Assembly: GCF_021365465.1 (NCBI RefSeq) | Contig: NZ_CP089932.1 | Location: 4,278,001 to 4,342,000, forward strand | Direction of reading: 5' to 3' | DNA: 64,000 bases | Source: Erwinia tracheiphila | GTDB taxonomy: Bacteria; Pseudomonadota; Gammaproteobacteria; Enterobacterales; Enterobacteriaceae | Part shown: one piece after another, positions 48,821 through 57,160 of the stretch | How the letters are laid out: every line of letters begins with the position of its first letter | Position numbering within the stretch: position 1 is the first letter of the stretch | The notes under the pieces: model-generated | The model's input: only the letters and a program-made list of their open reading frames with translations | What the model was told of the DNA's origin: nothing | Database searches by the model: none | Position numbers and translations under genes: made by a program

Positions 48821-50040
48821 AGTTGTTCCCGGAGACTGGTGACGTAATTCCTGACCTGCTCTTCAGAAGCTGCCGCAGGTCGAGGAGGCGCGGAGAACGG
48901 CTGTTGTTCAGGGCTGCATGGTCGCGTCTGAGTCTCCGGCTGAACCTGTTGCGGTTGCTTAACGGGTCTGAAAGTCCCCTCCCGGGCTTTTTTCATCACC
49001 GCCAGCATCCAGCCGAGCGGATTGTCCACTCGCTGCCTGGCCATCAGATTCTGCAGGGCAAACAGGACCTGTTGTGCCTGCTCTTCAGGAAGAGCCTGAA
49101 GCTGGCGAATCAGCATCGCCTGGTCTTCCTGCGACACCACGGTTTTCAGCGCATCAGGCAGCACTACCGGATTGTCTACGTACGTTTTTTTATTCACACT
49201 GTGTGTGAAACTACGTACGTAATGGTTCGGTTTCCGAACTCTGTTATAACCCACTGATTTTACTGGAAGTTCGGAATCCGAACTCTGTATTATTTGCTCC
49301 TGATTTTGACTAAGTTCGGTTTCCGTACTCAGTTCGCGATGGTTGTTTTTTATTCGATTCACACTGAGTTCGGATCCCGAACCCGGCTTCGGGGTTAATA
49401 ATGAGGAATGCTGCCGCGCTGCTAACTGACCAGCATTTTGTGGACGACCCAGACGGGTTTCAAGCAGAGACAGGTGGCTGTGATAGTGCCGCATTGTGGG
49501 ATCGTTTTTAATCTCGTCCAGCACATCCCGGGCGGTCTGACTGACCGTCCGGTTTTTACTCAGGCAGGCATCGGCAACAACATCAAGAAAACGCGGATCA
49601 AGCGATTCTGCATCCCGGAAAGTCAGGGGCTCGTCATGTTGCGCGTAGATATTACCGCGAACCCGCCCTTTATCGTCACGAACCCGCTTACACAGACTGA
49701 GCCAGCCGGTTATTCGTAACATCAGTAACACCCGGCTGACGGTTTCACGGGAGGCTTTACCTTTACCCGGAGAAGCCAGTTGCACCTGCAGCTCATCATA
49801 ACTGGGGAATATCGCACCCTCATTATTCTGTGCATACAGGCGGATCATCATCCAGCCCATCTTATCAAGGGGGGAAAGCCGCTGATCCAGCAACAACCTT
49901 CGGGGGATGGCATCATGCACGTTTCCCGTAAACAACAGGCCACTGCGTACCCGTCCGTCATCGCGCAGCGGATTAGCCGCCAGACGGGTATTCATTTTTT
50001 CCAGCGTAAACGCTATCAGACTGTCCGCAGGCAGCGTCAT
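48784..50040 (-). CDS. STY4528-type pathogenicity-island replication protein
   Basis: A 418-aa protein. The N-terminal half has a winged-helix-like pattern (LSPLDKMGWMMIRLYAQ, then ASRETVSRVLLMLRITGWLSLC). The middle (residues 215-290) is low-complexity with repeated SELS-type motifs, coded by DNA that carries four 15-bp palindromes. The C-terminal half is helical and Gln-rich. Matches the STY4528 family of SPI-7-like ICEs, linked to replication. The palindromes inside the gene could be its own binding sites. Confidence 0.75.
   Translation of the reverse strand: MTLPADSLIAFTLEKMNTRLAANPLRDDGRVRSGLLFTGNVHDAIPRRLLLDQRLSPLDKMGWMMIRLYAQNNEGAIFPSYDELQVQLASPGKGKASRETVSRVLLMLRITGWLSLCKRVRDDKGRVRGNIYAQHDEPLTFRDAESLDPRFLDVVADACLSKNRTVSQTARDVLDEIKNDPTMRHYHSHLSLLETRLGRPQNAGQLAARQHSSLLTPKPGSGSELSVNRIKNNHRELSTETELSQNQEQIIQSSDSELPVKSVGYNRVRKPNHYVRSFTHSVNKKTYVDNPVVLPDALKTVVSQEDQAMLIRQLQALPEEQAQQVLFALQNLMARQRVDNPLGWMLAVMKKAREGTFRPVKQPQQVQPETQTRPCSPEQQPFSAPPRPAAASEEQVRNYVTSLREQLKMCGAVPGSSG
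49176..49382. repeat. Cluster of palindromes inside the STY4528-like gene
   Basis: Four 15-bp sites of the form GTTCGGNNNCCGAAC (third site GTTCGGTTTCCGTAC) at 49225-49239, 49269-49283, 49314-49328 and 49368-49382, spaced 44, 45 and 54 bases. Just before them, TTCACACTGTGTGTGAA (49193-49209) lies between two CTACGTACGT copies (49176-49185, 49211-49220). Candidate replication origin, centromere or operator. Confidence 0.8.
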
Positions 50041-50130
50041 ATCCTCTTCCTTATAATGGCTCTCGTCAGGCCATTCTGTTCTGTCAGTATGCTTATGCCT
50101 GCATCCGCGTACAGATGCAGGATAAACACA

Positions 50131-50379
50131 CTATTTGCGGATCGCTGAGTTGTAACGCCCGTGGCTCAGTAGTAACCAGGTTCTACCATCATTACGACTA
50201 AGCAAACGCCAGAACGGACCAATATTGATCTTAACGTATCCACAGCCCCGACCCTCAAGCCGGGTATAATTACGATCGCCATGATGAAACTGACTGACCA
50301 GCCGTAAGGCTTTACGGCAACATTGCAATGGCGCTCCGGGAGAGGCCCACAGACCGGGGCCCACGTTTTTTATCCTCAT
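50131..50379 (-). CDS. Hypothetical basic protein, 82 aa
   Basis: Unrecognised. ATG 50379 (MRIKNVGPG) has AGAGGAAG upstream and overlaps the DUF2857 stop (ATGA), so translation is coupled. The body is Arg/Gly-rich (CCRKALRLVSQFHHGDRN, then LEGRGCGYVKI). The longer frame to 50445 lies inside the upstream gene. Confidence 0.65.
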   Translation of the reverse strand: MRIKNVGPGLWASPGAPLQCCRKALRLVSQFHHGDRNYTRLEGRGCGYVKINIGPFWRLLSRNDGRTWLLLSHGRYNSAIRK

Positions 50380-50978
50380 GCACGCTTCCTCTCTGAGGGT
50401 TTCTGGGACTGACTCACAGCGCGACGAGGTGTGGTTCTGTGCCATCCTTTCACCGCATGCCAGACTGAGGTAAGGGGGATATTCAGTTGCTCTGCGGCCA
50501 GCATCATGACATCAAGCCCGTCCGGGCTTTCTACCTCTTCAACACCTGATTTCTGCCACAGCCGCCAGATTTCCGCATTGTCTTCATCCCCGAGCGTATT
50601 GCCACGTCCGGATCGGGCTTCAATACCGGCGATCCTGCGGCGGGCCGCCACATCCGTACTGGAAAGCCCGAAAAATGTCTGCATCAGCTCTATCGAACTG
50701 CCCAGCGCCAGCGCCCGGTCGATGCGTTGCATGCGCTTTTGCTCCATTCTGGCCCGCTGCAGCATGCTGACCAGATTGCTGTGATCGATGCTGACGCTGA
50801 CCACAGAAACTTCGCTGTTCGCGAGATAGTGCAGCTCTTCAAGGGAGAGTCCCTGCAGCATCTGCATCTCTTCACGCTTGATCCCCAGCGACTCGCAGCG
50901 ACGGAGATAGCCACTTTTCAGATCCATCACCAGCTGCATCAGCAACCCGTTGGCGGCCTGAGACAAGTTGTTATTCAT
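50376..50978 (-). CDS. DUF2857 protein
   Basis: A 200-aa protein with the DUF2857 pattern (LVMDLKSGYLRRCESLGIKREEMQMLQGLSLEELHYLAN). The C terminus is basic (HRTTPRRAVSQSQKPSERKRA). ATG 50978 has GGAGGAAAG upstream. The family is confined to ICE-type islands next to ParB; function unknown. Here the Dam-like gene is inserted directly upstream and overlaps by four bases. Confidence 0.8.
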   Translation of the reverse strand: MNNNLSQAANGLLMQLVMDLKSGYLRRCESLGIKREEMQMLQGLSLEELHYLANSEVSVVSVSIDHSNLVSMLQRARMEQKRMQRIDRALALGSSIELMQTFFGLSSTDVAARRRIAGIEARSGRGNTLGDEDNAEIWRLWQKSGVEEVESPDGLDVMMLAAEQLNIPLTSVWHAVKGWHRTTPRRAVSQSQKPSERKRA

Positions 50979-51784
50979 GCCGCTTTCCTCCGAAAATTCA
51001 TCCATATACATTCGACTCGTTCAGTTCTGCGTCGGGATGTGGTTGCAATAACAGGTTCCCGTATGACTTCCCAGCCCATGTTTTGTAAGGGAGCGTATAA
51101 AGGTGATTCATATCCAGATAAAAGCACCTTGCCGGACAAAGTAGGCAATATCCTCACCAGCTCCTGATGCTCTTTATCATCAAAATCATGTAGATAACTC
51201 CCTCTGACACGGGTATGGAGCACATAAGGGGGGTCCATATAAAAAAGGGTGTCTGGCCCGTCATATCTAATAAGCGCATCACGCCAATCCAAATTCTCCA
51301 CTTGAACAGTGCGTAATCTGCTGACAATTTCTGGAAGACGTTCCACACCGGCAAGATAACGTCTTACAGCTGAGCTGATGCCTGAAGCCGTACTCCCTTT
51401 GCTATAACTCCAATTACCACCAATACCACCGTGGGACTGACGACAGCTCACAACAAACCGGCGGGCATTTTCTACGGGATCTGAAGAGAGAACTGAACTA
51501 CGACAATCTTGAAACTCCTGACGGCTATATGGCGTTAATTCAAGCTGCTGCTGTAACTTAACCGATAACGTTTCATTTCTGAGGACTCTGAACAGATTAA
51601 CTAAGCGCTCATCGCGATCATTCCAGACCTCTACCGGAGAAGGCTCCTTACCCAACAAAACGGAGCCACTGCCACCAAATACATCAACAAAGACCTGATG
51701 CTGCGGGAATAGCGGAAGTAACCAGTGTAGATGTCGAGATTTGCTTCCGAACCATGTAACCGGTGCCTTAACATATTTCATCAT
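50975..51784 (-). CDS. Dam-like N6-adenine DNA methylase (D12 class)
   Basis: A 269-aa protein with the D12/Dam pattern: VTWFGSKSRHLHWLLPLF (motif X), VFVDVFGGSGSVLLGK (motif I, SAM), and DTLFYMDPPYV (motif IV, DPPY) near residue 175. No restriction gene is adjacent. It overlaps ParB by 17 bases and DUF2857 by 4. AT-rich compared with the genes on either side, so possibly a later insertion into the ICE backbone. It could protect ICE DNA or mark its replication origin; neither is shown. Confidence 0.85.
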   Translation of the reverse strand: MMKYVKAPVTWFGSKSRHLHWLLPLFPQHQVFVDVFGGSGSVLLGKEPSPVEVWNDRDERLVNLFRVLRNETLSVKLQQQLELTPYSRQEFQDCRSSVLSSDPVENARRFVVSCRQSHGGIGGNWSYSKGSTASGISSAVRRYLAGVERLPEIVSRLRTVQVENLDWRDALIRYDGPDTLFYMDPPYVLHTRVRGSYLHDFDDKEHQELVRILPTLSGKVLLSGYESPLYAPLQNMGWEVIREPVIATTSRRRTERVECIWMNFRRKAA

Positions 51785-53453
51785 TCCCCTCTCCAGTAAA
51801 AGTTACTCCGCGCTGTAATTCCCGTAATCGACGCATGACACGCATCAGTCTCAGCAGTTTTATGGCATTTTCATCATCAAGAACCGGCACATCCTGCTGT
51901 GCAGAACCGCCGATCAGCACAACATCCATCCCGGTTGCCGGACACTGCGCCGGACAACACCCGGCAAGGGACAAAAGGAAGGCGGCCGGCGCACTGCAGT
52001 TATCACCTGCGGCACAATAGCCGGGCGACAAACTGCTGGCGCGATCAGGCAGAATTTCATCTTCACATCCCAGTTTTTCACCCAGTTCCCACGCCATGAT
52101 GAAAGCTATATTCTGCAGATGTTCGATATCGTCCTGATAAGCCGGAACAGACCAGATCGCATCTCCGGCAATGTGACAGGCCCGATGCAGGGCCTCCCCA
52201 TCATCCTCCAGCCCCGGCGCCAGCATGGAGATCAGCGTTTCATCACTGTCGGTTTCATCATTGTCCGGAGAAAGCCCCGTACCCATGTCGTCACCCGAAA
52301 TAACAGGAGAACCGCCATACATATCAGGCTGTATCTCTGTACGAGGGAACAGTGCAGGCGCTTCCTTATTGCTCTCTGGCGGTAGCCGTGAATTTGCATC
52401 CTGTTGCGGCCGCTCCTCCATAACCGCTGGCGTTGCAGGCTCCAGCTCAGACGATACTGCCGGCAGAGAAAAATCAGGTCCGGGTGAAGCCTCCTGAACG
52501 CTGTCGGTGGACAGCGGTGGTACCACCTCCTGAGGACGGGTAGCCTCTTCCTGTTCGCCAAAGTGATAGCGCCGGTTACGCTCGCCGGGATCCAGTTCCA
52601 TCACCCAGCGGTCATAATTCAGCTCCGGATGCGGTAGCGCCAGCAGCAGATCACCAATAAACTCATCTCGGAACATTTCCGGCGACCACAGTTCAGGGGA
52701 GTTGAATTTGCGACAACATTCACCAAACACATCGGTGAAGCATTTATCGCTTCGTTCAGACAGGAGGCAAAACTGATCCCAGACTTTCTCAGCATCCTGC
52801 CGTATCGCCAGAAGAGAGGTAATCTGGTGCCGTCCTAATCCGGACTCCAGCAAATCCGGCATCCAGGGAAAAAGATACTTCAGGGCATCTTCCATCCGGC
52901 TGATTGTTGAATTATGGACAGGCAGGCCTTCACGGGTGAGTAACGTGGATAACTCGCGCAAAGAAACTGACTTTCCCAGTTGCTCTTCATAAATAGTCCG
53001 CGCTTTATGGATCCCCCGGGCCTTTTCAATAAAGGACAGATCGCCACGGACCTCATTCTCAGCAAGATGACCAATCACGCACTGGAGCCGCCCGGGCCAG
53101 GGTTTCACGAGCACATGGATGCGGAAAAACCGCTCTTCCCCCGTTTCCTGCCACAGCTCTGTCAGTATCTGATAACGGGTGTTACCACCGTCACTGAAAA
53201 TGTATTTATTCGGGTCACCATCCGGATCGCGGGTGACTTTCGGCACCGTATCCAGCCCGCGGGCCTTAATTGACGCCTTTATCTCGTCATAGCGTGGATT
53301 ACGCGATGTTCGGGGGTTATCCGGGTTTGGCGCCAGTTGCTCAATCGTCAGAACCATTGGCATTTCAACCACTGGTGTACTCTCAACGCTCCCCGAGGCC
53401 CTGCGGCCCGGCTGGAGCATGGAGACCCCAGTATTCGTGCGGTTACGGCTCAT
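51768..53453 (-). CDS. ParB-family protein, PFGI-1 class
   Basis: A 561-aa protein. The N-terminal ParB/Sulfiredoxin-like domain runs to about 130 (LTIEQLAPNPDNPRTSRNPRYDEI, then FSDGGNTRYQILTELW), followed by an HTH (SLRELSTLLTREGLPVHNSTISRME) near 155-185. The long C-terminal part is acidic with low complexity and, near 455-490, cysteines (GYCAAGDNCSAPA, GCCPAQCP). The length and plan fit TIGR03764. Likely acts with Soj/ParA in ICE maintenance. Overlaps dnaB (ATGA). Confidence 0.85.
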   Translation of the reverse strand: MSRNRTNTGVSMLQPGRRASGSVESTPVVEMPMVLTIEQLAPNPDNPRTSRNPRYDEIKASIKARGLDTVPKVTRDPDGDPNKYIFSDGGNTRYQILTELWQETGEERFFRIHVLVKPWPGRLQCVIGHLAENEVRGDLSFIEKARGIHKARTIYEEQLGKSVSLRELSTLLTREGLPVHNSTISRMEDALKYLFPWMPDLLESGLGRHQITSLLAIRQDAEKVWDQFCLLSERSDKCFTDVFGECCRKFNSPELWSPEMFRDEFIGDLLLALPHPELNYDRWVMELDPGERNRRYHFGEQEEATRPQEVVPPLSTDSVQEASPGPDFSLPAVSSELEPATPAVMEERPQQDANSRLPPESNKEAPALFPRTEIQPDMYGGSPVISGDDMGTGLSPDNDETDSDETLISMLAPGLEDDGEALHRACHIAGDAIWSVPAYQDDIEHLQNIAFIMAWELGEKLGCEDEILPDRASSLSPGYCAAGDNCSAPAAFLLSLAGCCPAQCPATGMDVVLIGGSAQQDVPVLDDENAIKLLRLMRVMRRLRELQRGVTFTGEGNDEIC

Positions 53454-54820
53454 GCCCGACCTCCTTTCCTGTGATACCCGAGGTCATATCCCCCTTCCTG
53501 ATATTCGGAAAAAAGCGTATAGCGGCCGTCAAACTGCACTTTCACCGTTCCGGTTGGCCCCTGCCGCTGCTTACCGATAATGACTTCCGCCACACCCGGC
53601 GTCATGGTGCCCGGGTTATACACCTCATCCCGATAGATAAACATAATGAGGTCGGCATCCTGTTCGAGCGCCCCCGAATCACGCAGATCGCCGTTATTGG
53701 GCCGTTTATCCGCCCTCTGCTCCACCTGACGATTGAGCTGAGAAAGCGCCAGTACAGGACACCCGAACTCCTTGCCCATCGCCTTCAGGGAACGCGATAT
53801 CTCGGCAATCTCCTGAGTCCGGTTTTCCTGCTCAGGAGAGCGGATCAGTTGCAGGTAGTCGACCATAATGAGGGAGGGATTGCCGTACTTACGGACATAG
53901 CGGCGGGTACGGGCGCGTAAGGTTGCCGGTGTCTGATAGCTTGTATCATCAATGATCAGACGATTATTCCACTGAATAATCTCCTTCATGGCCTGTGAAA
54001 GACGGGCCCATTCTTCATCACCCAGTGATGCACTACGAAGCCTGCTGAGTTCAACCCGCCCTTCCATAGACATCAGGCGCATGGAGAGCTGTTCTTCCGG
54101 CATTTCCATGCTGTAGACGAAAACGTAATCATCCGGTTTTCCCCGTACAGCAGCGGCACATGTAGCCAGCGCCAGAGCGGTTTTCCCCATCGATGGCCGT
54201 GCGGCCAGCAAAACCAGATCGCCCGGCTGCAGGCCGCAGGTCATCTCGTCCAGTTGGCTGAAACCGGTTGGCGTACCGGTCAGACCGTCCAGCGCCATCA
54301 TAGCTTCAAGCCGGCTGACCAGCGTATCCATGGCATCGTTTATGGTGGTTTCAGTACCTGCCTGCAGCATGCCCTGCTCAGCAATGCAGAACAGCTGGTT
54401 CTCAGCTACCTCCAGAACGTCAGAAGAGCGCGCATTCAACGCCTGCACGTCAGCAACCAACATGTTGCCGACACTCTGCAGTTTGCGTAGCCGGCTTTTT
54501 TCCGCCACCACCCCTGCATATGCCAGAATATTGGCGGCCGATGGCGTGTTCTTACTCAACTCAGCCAGATAAGCAAAGCCGCCAACCCGCTCCAGCAAAC
54601 CAGCATTCTCCATCCGGTCAGAGAGCGTAATCAGATCCAGCGGCAGGCTTTCACCGACCAGCTCGGCCATTGCCCGGTAAATGGCGCGGTGCCAGCCCAC
54701 AAAGAAATCATCCGGTGCCAGCAATAAAACCACTTCATCCCAGCGGTCGTTATCCAGCATTAACCCACCCAGAACGGCCTGCTCTGCTTCTGGTGAATGG
54801 GGTATATGAATATCAGCCAT
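53450..54820 (-). CDS. Replicative helicase, DnaB type
   Basis: A 456-aa DnaB-like hexameric helicase. N-terminal domain IPHSPEAEQAVLGGLMLDNDRWDEV, Walker A AARPSMGKTALAL near residue 218, DYLQLI (Walker B) near 328, and the C-terminal SGALEQDADLIMFIYRDEVYNP. All family marks are present. ICE-borne dnaB genes beside parB and soj are typical of this class and presumably act in ICE replication. Confidence 0.95.
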   Translation of the reverse strand: MADIHIPHSPEAEQAVLGGLMLDNDRWDEVVLLLAPDDFFVGWHRAIYRAMAELVGESLPLDLITLSDRMENAGLLERVGGFAYLAELSKNTPSAANILAYAGVVAEKSRLRKLQSVGNMLVADVQALNARSSDVLEVAENQLFCIAEQGMLQAGTETTINDAMDTLVSRLEAMMALDGLTGTPTGFSQLDEMTCGLQPGDLVLLAARPSMGKTALALATCAAAVRGKPDDYVFVYSMEMPEEQLSMRLMSMEGRVELSRLRSASLGDEEWARLSQAMKEIIQWNNRLIIDDTSYQTPATLRARTRRYVRKYGNPSLIMVDYLQLIRSPEQENRTQEIAEISRSLKAMGKEFGCPVLALSQLNRQVEQRADKRPNNGDLRDSGALEQDADLIMFIYRDEVYNPGTMTPGVAEVIIGKQRQGPTGTVKVQFDGRYTLFSEYQEGGYDLGYHRKGGRA

Positions 54821-55610
54821 AACACACCTCCTGATGAAAGCGTTGCCAGAAAACCGCTGAAATAGCTGAATAAACGAGCAGGCCGTAAAGAAAGGTAAAG
54901 GGTGCCAGGCACACAGTTGCCAGGGTTATTATCCCTGACACTGACAGCACAATTTCTGACCTCATAGTTTGGCGACTCTGGTCAGAAGGCGCTGGCAGTA
55001 CATTTATATTCATTACGAATAAGGAAAAAATATGAATACCAATAGCAAACTGCTGCCTGGCGAATTTTTGGGCATGAGTGAAAGTGAATTTGACAATATC
55101 AGCCAGCGTTTCTGGCATGAGGCTGAACAGGAAAAAGCTGAAGACCGGCAACTGAAATTCCGGCTGATGTGGCTGGGTGAATGGCTGCAGCGTACCCATA
55201 ACTGGAGTATCCAGCACCACAGATGCACGCCCATGCAGGCCCTGCATTATGCCATTATCCGGCGCCACCGCTGGTTGCCAGCCGATGTCGAAAAACTGAC
55301 GCTCCGGGAAATGTCCGTTGCGCTGACGGAGGAATGGTCTGCATATCTTCCAGCCGGCAATATATGGCTCAGGGAGTGCGTTGAAAAAAAACTGGACTGG
55401 CTTGATTCGCCATACCGGTTTGCCAGTGTGTAACCGACAACATACAGGGGCCGCGGTTAAGCCGTGTGCCTCATCATGCATCACGATGACATTATTGGGT
55501 CTGCCATCCACACTATGTTGCCACTGGCAACACGCCTCCTCTGGCCCATCGACATAAGGTTGCCATTCCGGAAGCTGCGCCAGAATGGCATCGATAGTCA
55601 TTTTGCTCAT
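54813..55610 (-). CDS. Doubtful ORF with coupled ends, antisense to a plus-strand gene
   Basis: A 265-aa minus-strand frame. Its start (MSKMTIDAILAQLPEW) overlaps the previous stop by ATGA, and its end overlaps the dnaB start by 8 bases, both typical of this operon. Yet its middle (about 55030-55435) is antisense to a convincing plus-strand gene and reads like non-coding sequence. Probably two small real genes or remnants: an N-terminal piece to about 55455, and a membrane peptide (LSVSGIITLATVCLAPFTFLYGLLVY) near 54965-54813, joined by chance. Confidence 0.35.
   Translation of the reverse strand: MSKMTIDAILAQLPEWQPYVDGPEEACCQWQHSVDGRPNNVIVMHDEAHGLTAAPVCCRLHTGKPVWRIKPVQFFFNALPEPYIAGWKICRPFLRQRNGHFPERQFFDIGWQPAVAPDNGIMQGLHGRASVVLDTPVMGTLQPFTQPHQPEFQLPVFSFFLFSLMPETLADIVKFTFTHAQKFARQQFAIGIHIFSLFVMNINVLPAPSDQSRQTMRSEIVLSVSGIITLATVCLAPFTFLYGLLVYSAISAVFWQRFHQEVCYG
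55032..55433 (+). CDS. Hypothetical plus-strand protein, 133 aa
   Basis: Unrecognised 133-aa protein, the only plus-strand gene in the maintenance module. Codon use and composition look like genuine coding: LLPGEFLGMSESEFDNISQRFWHEAEQ, then LREMSVALTEEWSAYLP. AAGGA stands upstream of the ATG. Rich in Trp and Glu, with no membrane part. It seems to have entered between the soj and dnaB genes. Confidence 0.65.
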   Translation: MNTNSKLLPGEFLGMSESEFDNISQRFWHEAEQEKAEDRQLKFRLMWLGEWLQRTHNWSIQHHRCTPMQALHYAIIRRHRWLPADVEKLTLREMSVALTEEWSAYLPAGNIWLRECVEKKLDWLDSPYRFASV

Positions 55611-55987
55611 GCCGGCACCTCCTGCAGCGCACACTCCAGCACTTTCCTTAGGTGTGGTGACGCGATAAGAATCAAAGGCTCCGTATCATAAATTGCCCTT
55701 CCTCCCCCCCAGCCACATTCAAGCAACGGCATACCTGGCGGTACTTGCCCCCCCAAGGCCATATCGCGTAATTCTTTCTCATCACAGAGATTATGAAATT
55801 CGATGTGTGCCGGCTTATCATCCCACTGACTTGCTTTACTTATTCCCCATTCCTCAGCCAGCCGCTCGTAAATCCGCTCTTTCGCTGTTTCCCGATCGGG
55901 TGCATCGACGAAAACAAAAACCTCCTCCTGGAATTTACGTGTGTTAATTGCATAAGCGACAGCCCGCCAGATTAGATACCGGTTCAT
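55607..55987 (-). CDS. Hypothetical protein, 126 aa
   Basis: Unrecognised protein in the soj-dnaB interval. RYLIWRAVAYAINTRKFQEEVFVFVDAPDRETAKERIYERLAEEW has a ferredoxin-like alternation of strands and helices. ATG with GGGAGG upstream, overlapping the soj stop (ATGA). Confidence 0.65.
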   Translation of the reverse strand: MNRYLIWRAVAYAINTRKFQEEVFVFVDAPDRETAKERIYERLAEEWGISKASQWDDKPAHIEFHNLCDEKELRDMALGGQVPPGMPLLECGWGGGRAIYDTEPLILIASPHLRKVLECALQEVPA

Positions 55988-56856
55988 ACGCGAACCTCCC
56001 GGGAAAGGACGTCATCAAAGAACGCTTTCCACTCCGGAAACAACTCGCAGGCAAGGCTGTGAATGGTATCTGCCGCCGCAGGTCCCTTACGCCGGGTTTT
56101 ATATTCAAGCCGGTGAACCGGCTGCGACTTAACATGGCCCAGTTTGAAGATATCCAGTTGCTCGATACAGGTATCGAGCAGACTGAACATATTTCGCTCT
56201 CCCAACACGCTGCTGTCATACAGCTTCTCGCTGATAATTTTTGAGAGACTGTCCATCGCCTCCCGGTCAAGAAGCGTATTTTCGAAACAGTTCACGAGAA
56301 TAGAGATGTCGGGCAGGTGTATACCGTAATTTTCGTAGGTTTTGAGGCGGGAAAACATATGCAGGGAACCGCGAATAAACTCGCGAACGTCGGGAAGTAT
56401 GGGTTTCACAACCCCCATGACGCGGCCGGTTGACGCAAGTATGGAAAGCTCAGTCATCACCCCGGTGGCACCTTTGGAGTCGATAATTATTGCCCCGTAG
56501 CGGGCAAAGGCAGGATGCTGAAGAATATTCCTTAAACGGATACGACCGTCTGCCGCGTGTAGCATCGCTGTCGGCAGAAGTTCGTCCGGATCGTTTGAAT
56601 AAATAAGGTCCAGATTATCAATTGAGGTCTGAGAAATAGCCTGAACAGGGTCGGGGATCGTCTGCATGAGAAGCTCATACAGTCCGAACGGCGCTTCTTT
56701 ATTAAGAGCAAAAATACTGCTGGCCGTCGGCTGGGTCCAGTCTGCATCAATAAGAAGTGTCTTCACACCAGCATCGGCAAGAAAACCAGCGAGGTAAGCA
56801 GCGAAAGTCGATTTACCTTCACCGCCTTTTGGGGAAATAACGGGTAAAATTTTCAT
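55984..56856 (-). CDS. soj: ParA/Soj-type ATPase
   Basis: A 290-aa ParA-like ATPase. MKILPVISPKGGEGKSTFAA carries the deviant Walker A KGGEGKST (residues 10-17); LLIDADWTQPTAS and AIIIDSKGA are the following motifs. In PAPI-1 the homologue is needed for maintenance of the excised element. ATG 56856 is the likely start; an in-frame GTG at 56871 lies within the inverted repeat described next. The gene begins 63 bases from the attachment repeat, the usual place of soj at the ICE end. Confidence 0.9.
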   Translation of the reverse strand: MKILPVISPKGGEGKSTFAAYLAGFLADAGVKTLLIDADWTQPTASSIFALNKEAPFGLYELLMQTIPDPVQAISQTSIDNLDLIYSNDPDELLPTAMLHAADGRIRLRNILQHPAFARYGAIIIDSKGATGVMTELSILASTGRVMGVVKPILPDVREFIRGSLHMFSRLKTYENYGIHLPDISILVNCFENTLLDREAMDSLSKIISEKLYDSSVLGERNMFSLLDTCIEQLDIFKLGHVKSQPVHRLEYKTRRKGPAAADTIHSLACELFPEWKAFFDDVLSREVRV

Positions 56857-56857
56857 A

Positions 56858-56888
56858 GTTTGTACGTTCACTCATATAACGTACAAAC
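56858..56888. promoter_or_regulatory. Perfect 11-bp inverted repeat at the soj start, candidate operator
   Basis: GTTTGTACGTT (56858-56868) and AACGTACAAAC (56878-56888) are perfect arms 9 bases apart. The repeat lies just before the soj ATG and 30 bases from the att repeat, so it may bind ParA/ParB for autoregulation or a recombination factor. Confidence 0.6.
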
Positions 56889-56918
56889 GCTCTTTTACAT
56901 CCGATTAACACCTGCGAA

Positions 56919-56967
56919 GGGATTGAAAATCCCCGTGTCCTTGGTTCGATTCCGAGTCCGGGCACCA
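56919..56967 (+). repeat. ICE attachment repeat: 3' part of tRNA-Phe
   Basis: These 49 bases match the 3' end of enterobacterial tRNA-Phe from inside the anticodon stem (GGGATTGAAAATCCCC, anticodon GAA) through the T arm (GGTTCGATTCC) to CCA. The 5' half is missing, so it is not a tRNA gene. SPI-7 and related islands integrate at tRNA-Phe, so this is the att repeat at the soj end. The plus-strand direction places the intact tRNA-Phe to the left, beyond the window. Confidence 0.95.
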
Positions 56968-57160
56968 TGCATCAAAGCACGTTGGTTAAGGGATGAGATC
57001 CTTAACGGGCGGTTAATACGGAACCGGTAGATAGATGTCAAAGTGGTTTTCTAGGTATTTACACTCTGGCGTTGATATTAGGTTCCTCTAGAAAGGATGC
57101 CTGTGTGTCACCACAGGCGTCCTTCTCTAGATAACTGGCGATTTTTACAGCTTGTTAAAG
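56968..57160. other. Region between att and the second integrase, with terminator-like hairpin
   Basis: No gene seen. AGGATGCCTGTG/CACAGGCGTCCT (57094-57123, one G-T pair) forms a strong stem between the att repeat and the stop of the second integrase gene. A shorter stem, AAGGGAT/ATCCTT (about 56986-57002), follows the att site. Confidence 0.5.

Noticed and set aside
56919..56967. Functional tRNA-Phe gene
   Set aside because: Only the 3' part from the anticodon stem is present; the upstream bases do not match the 5' half.
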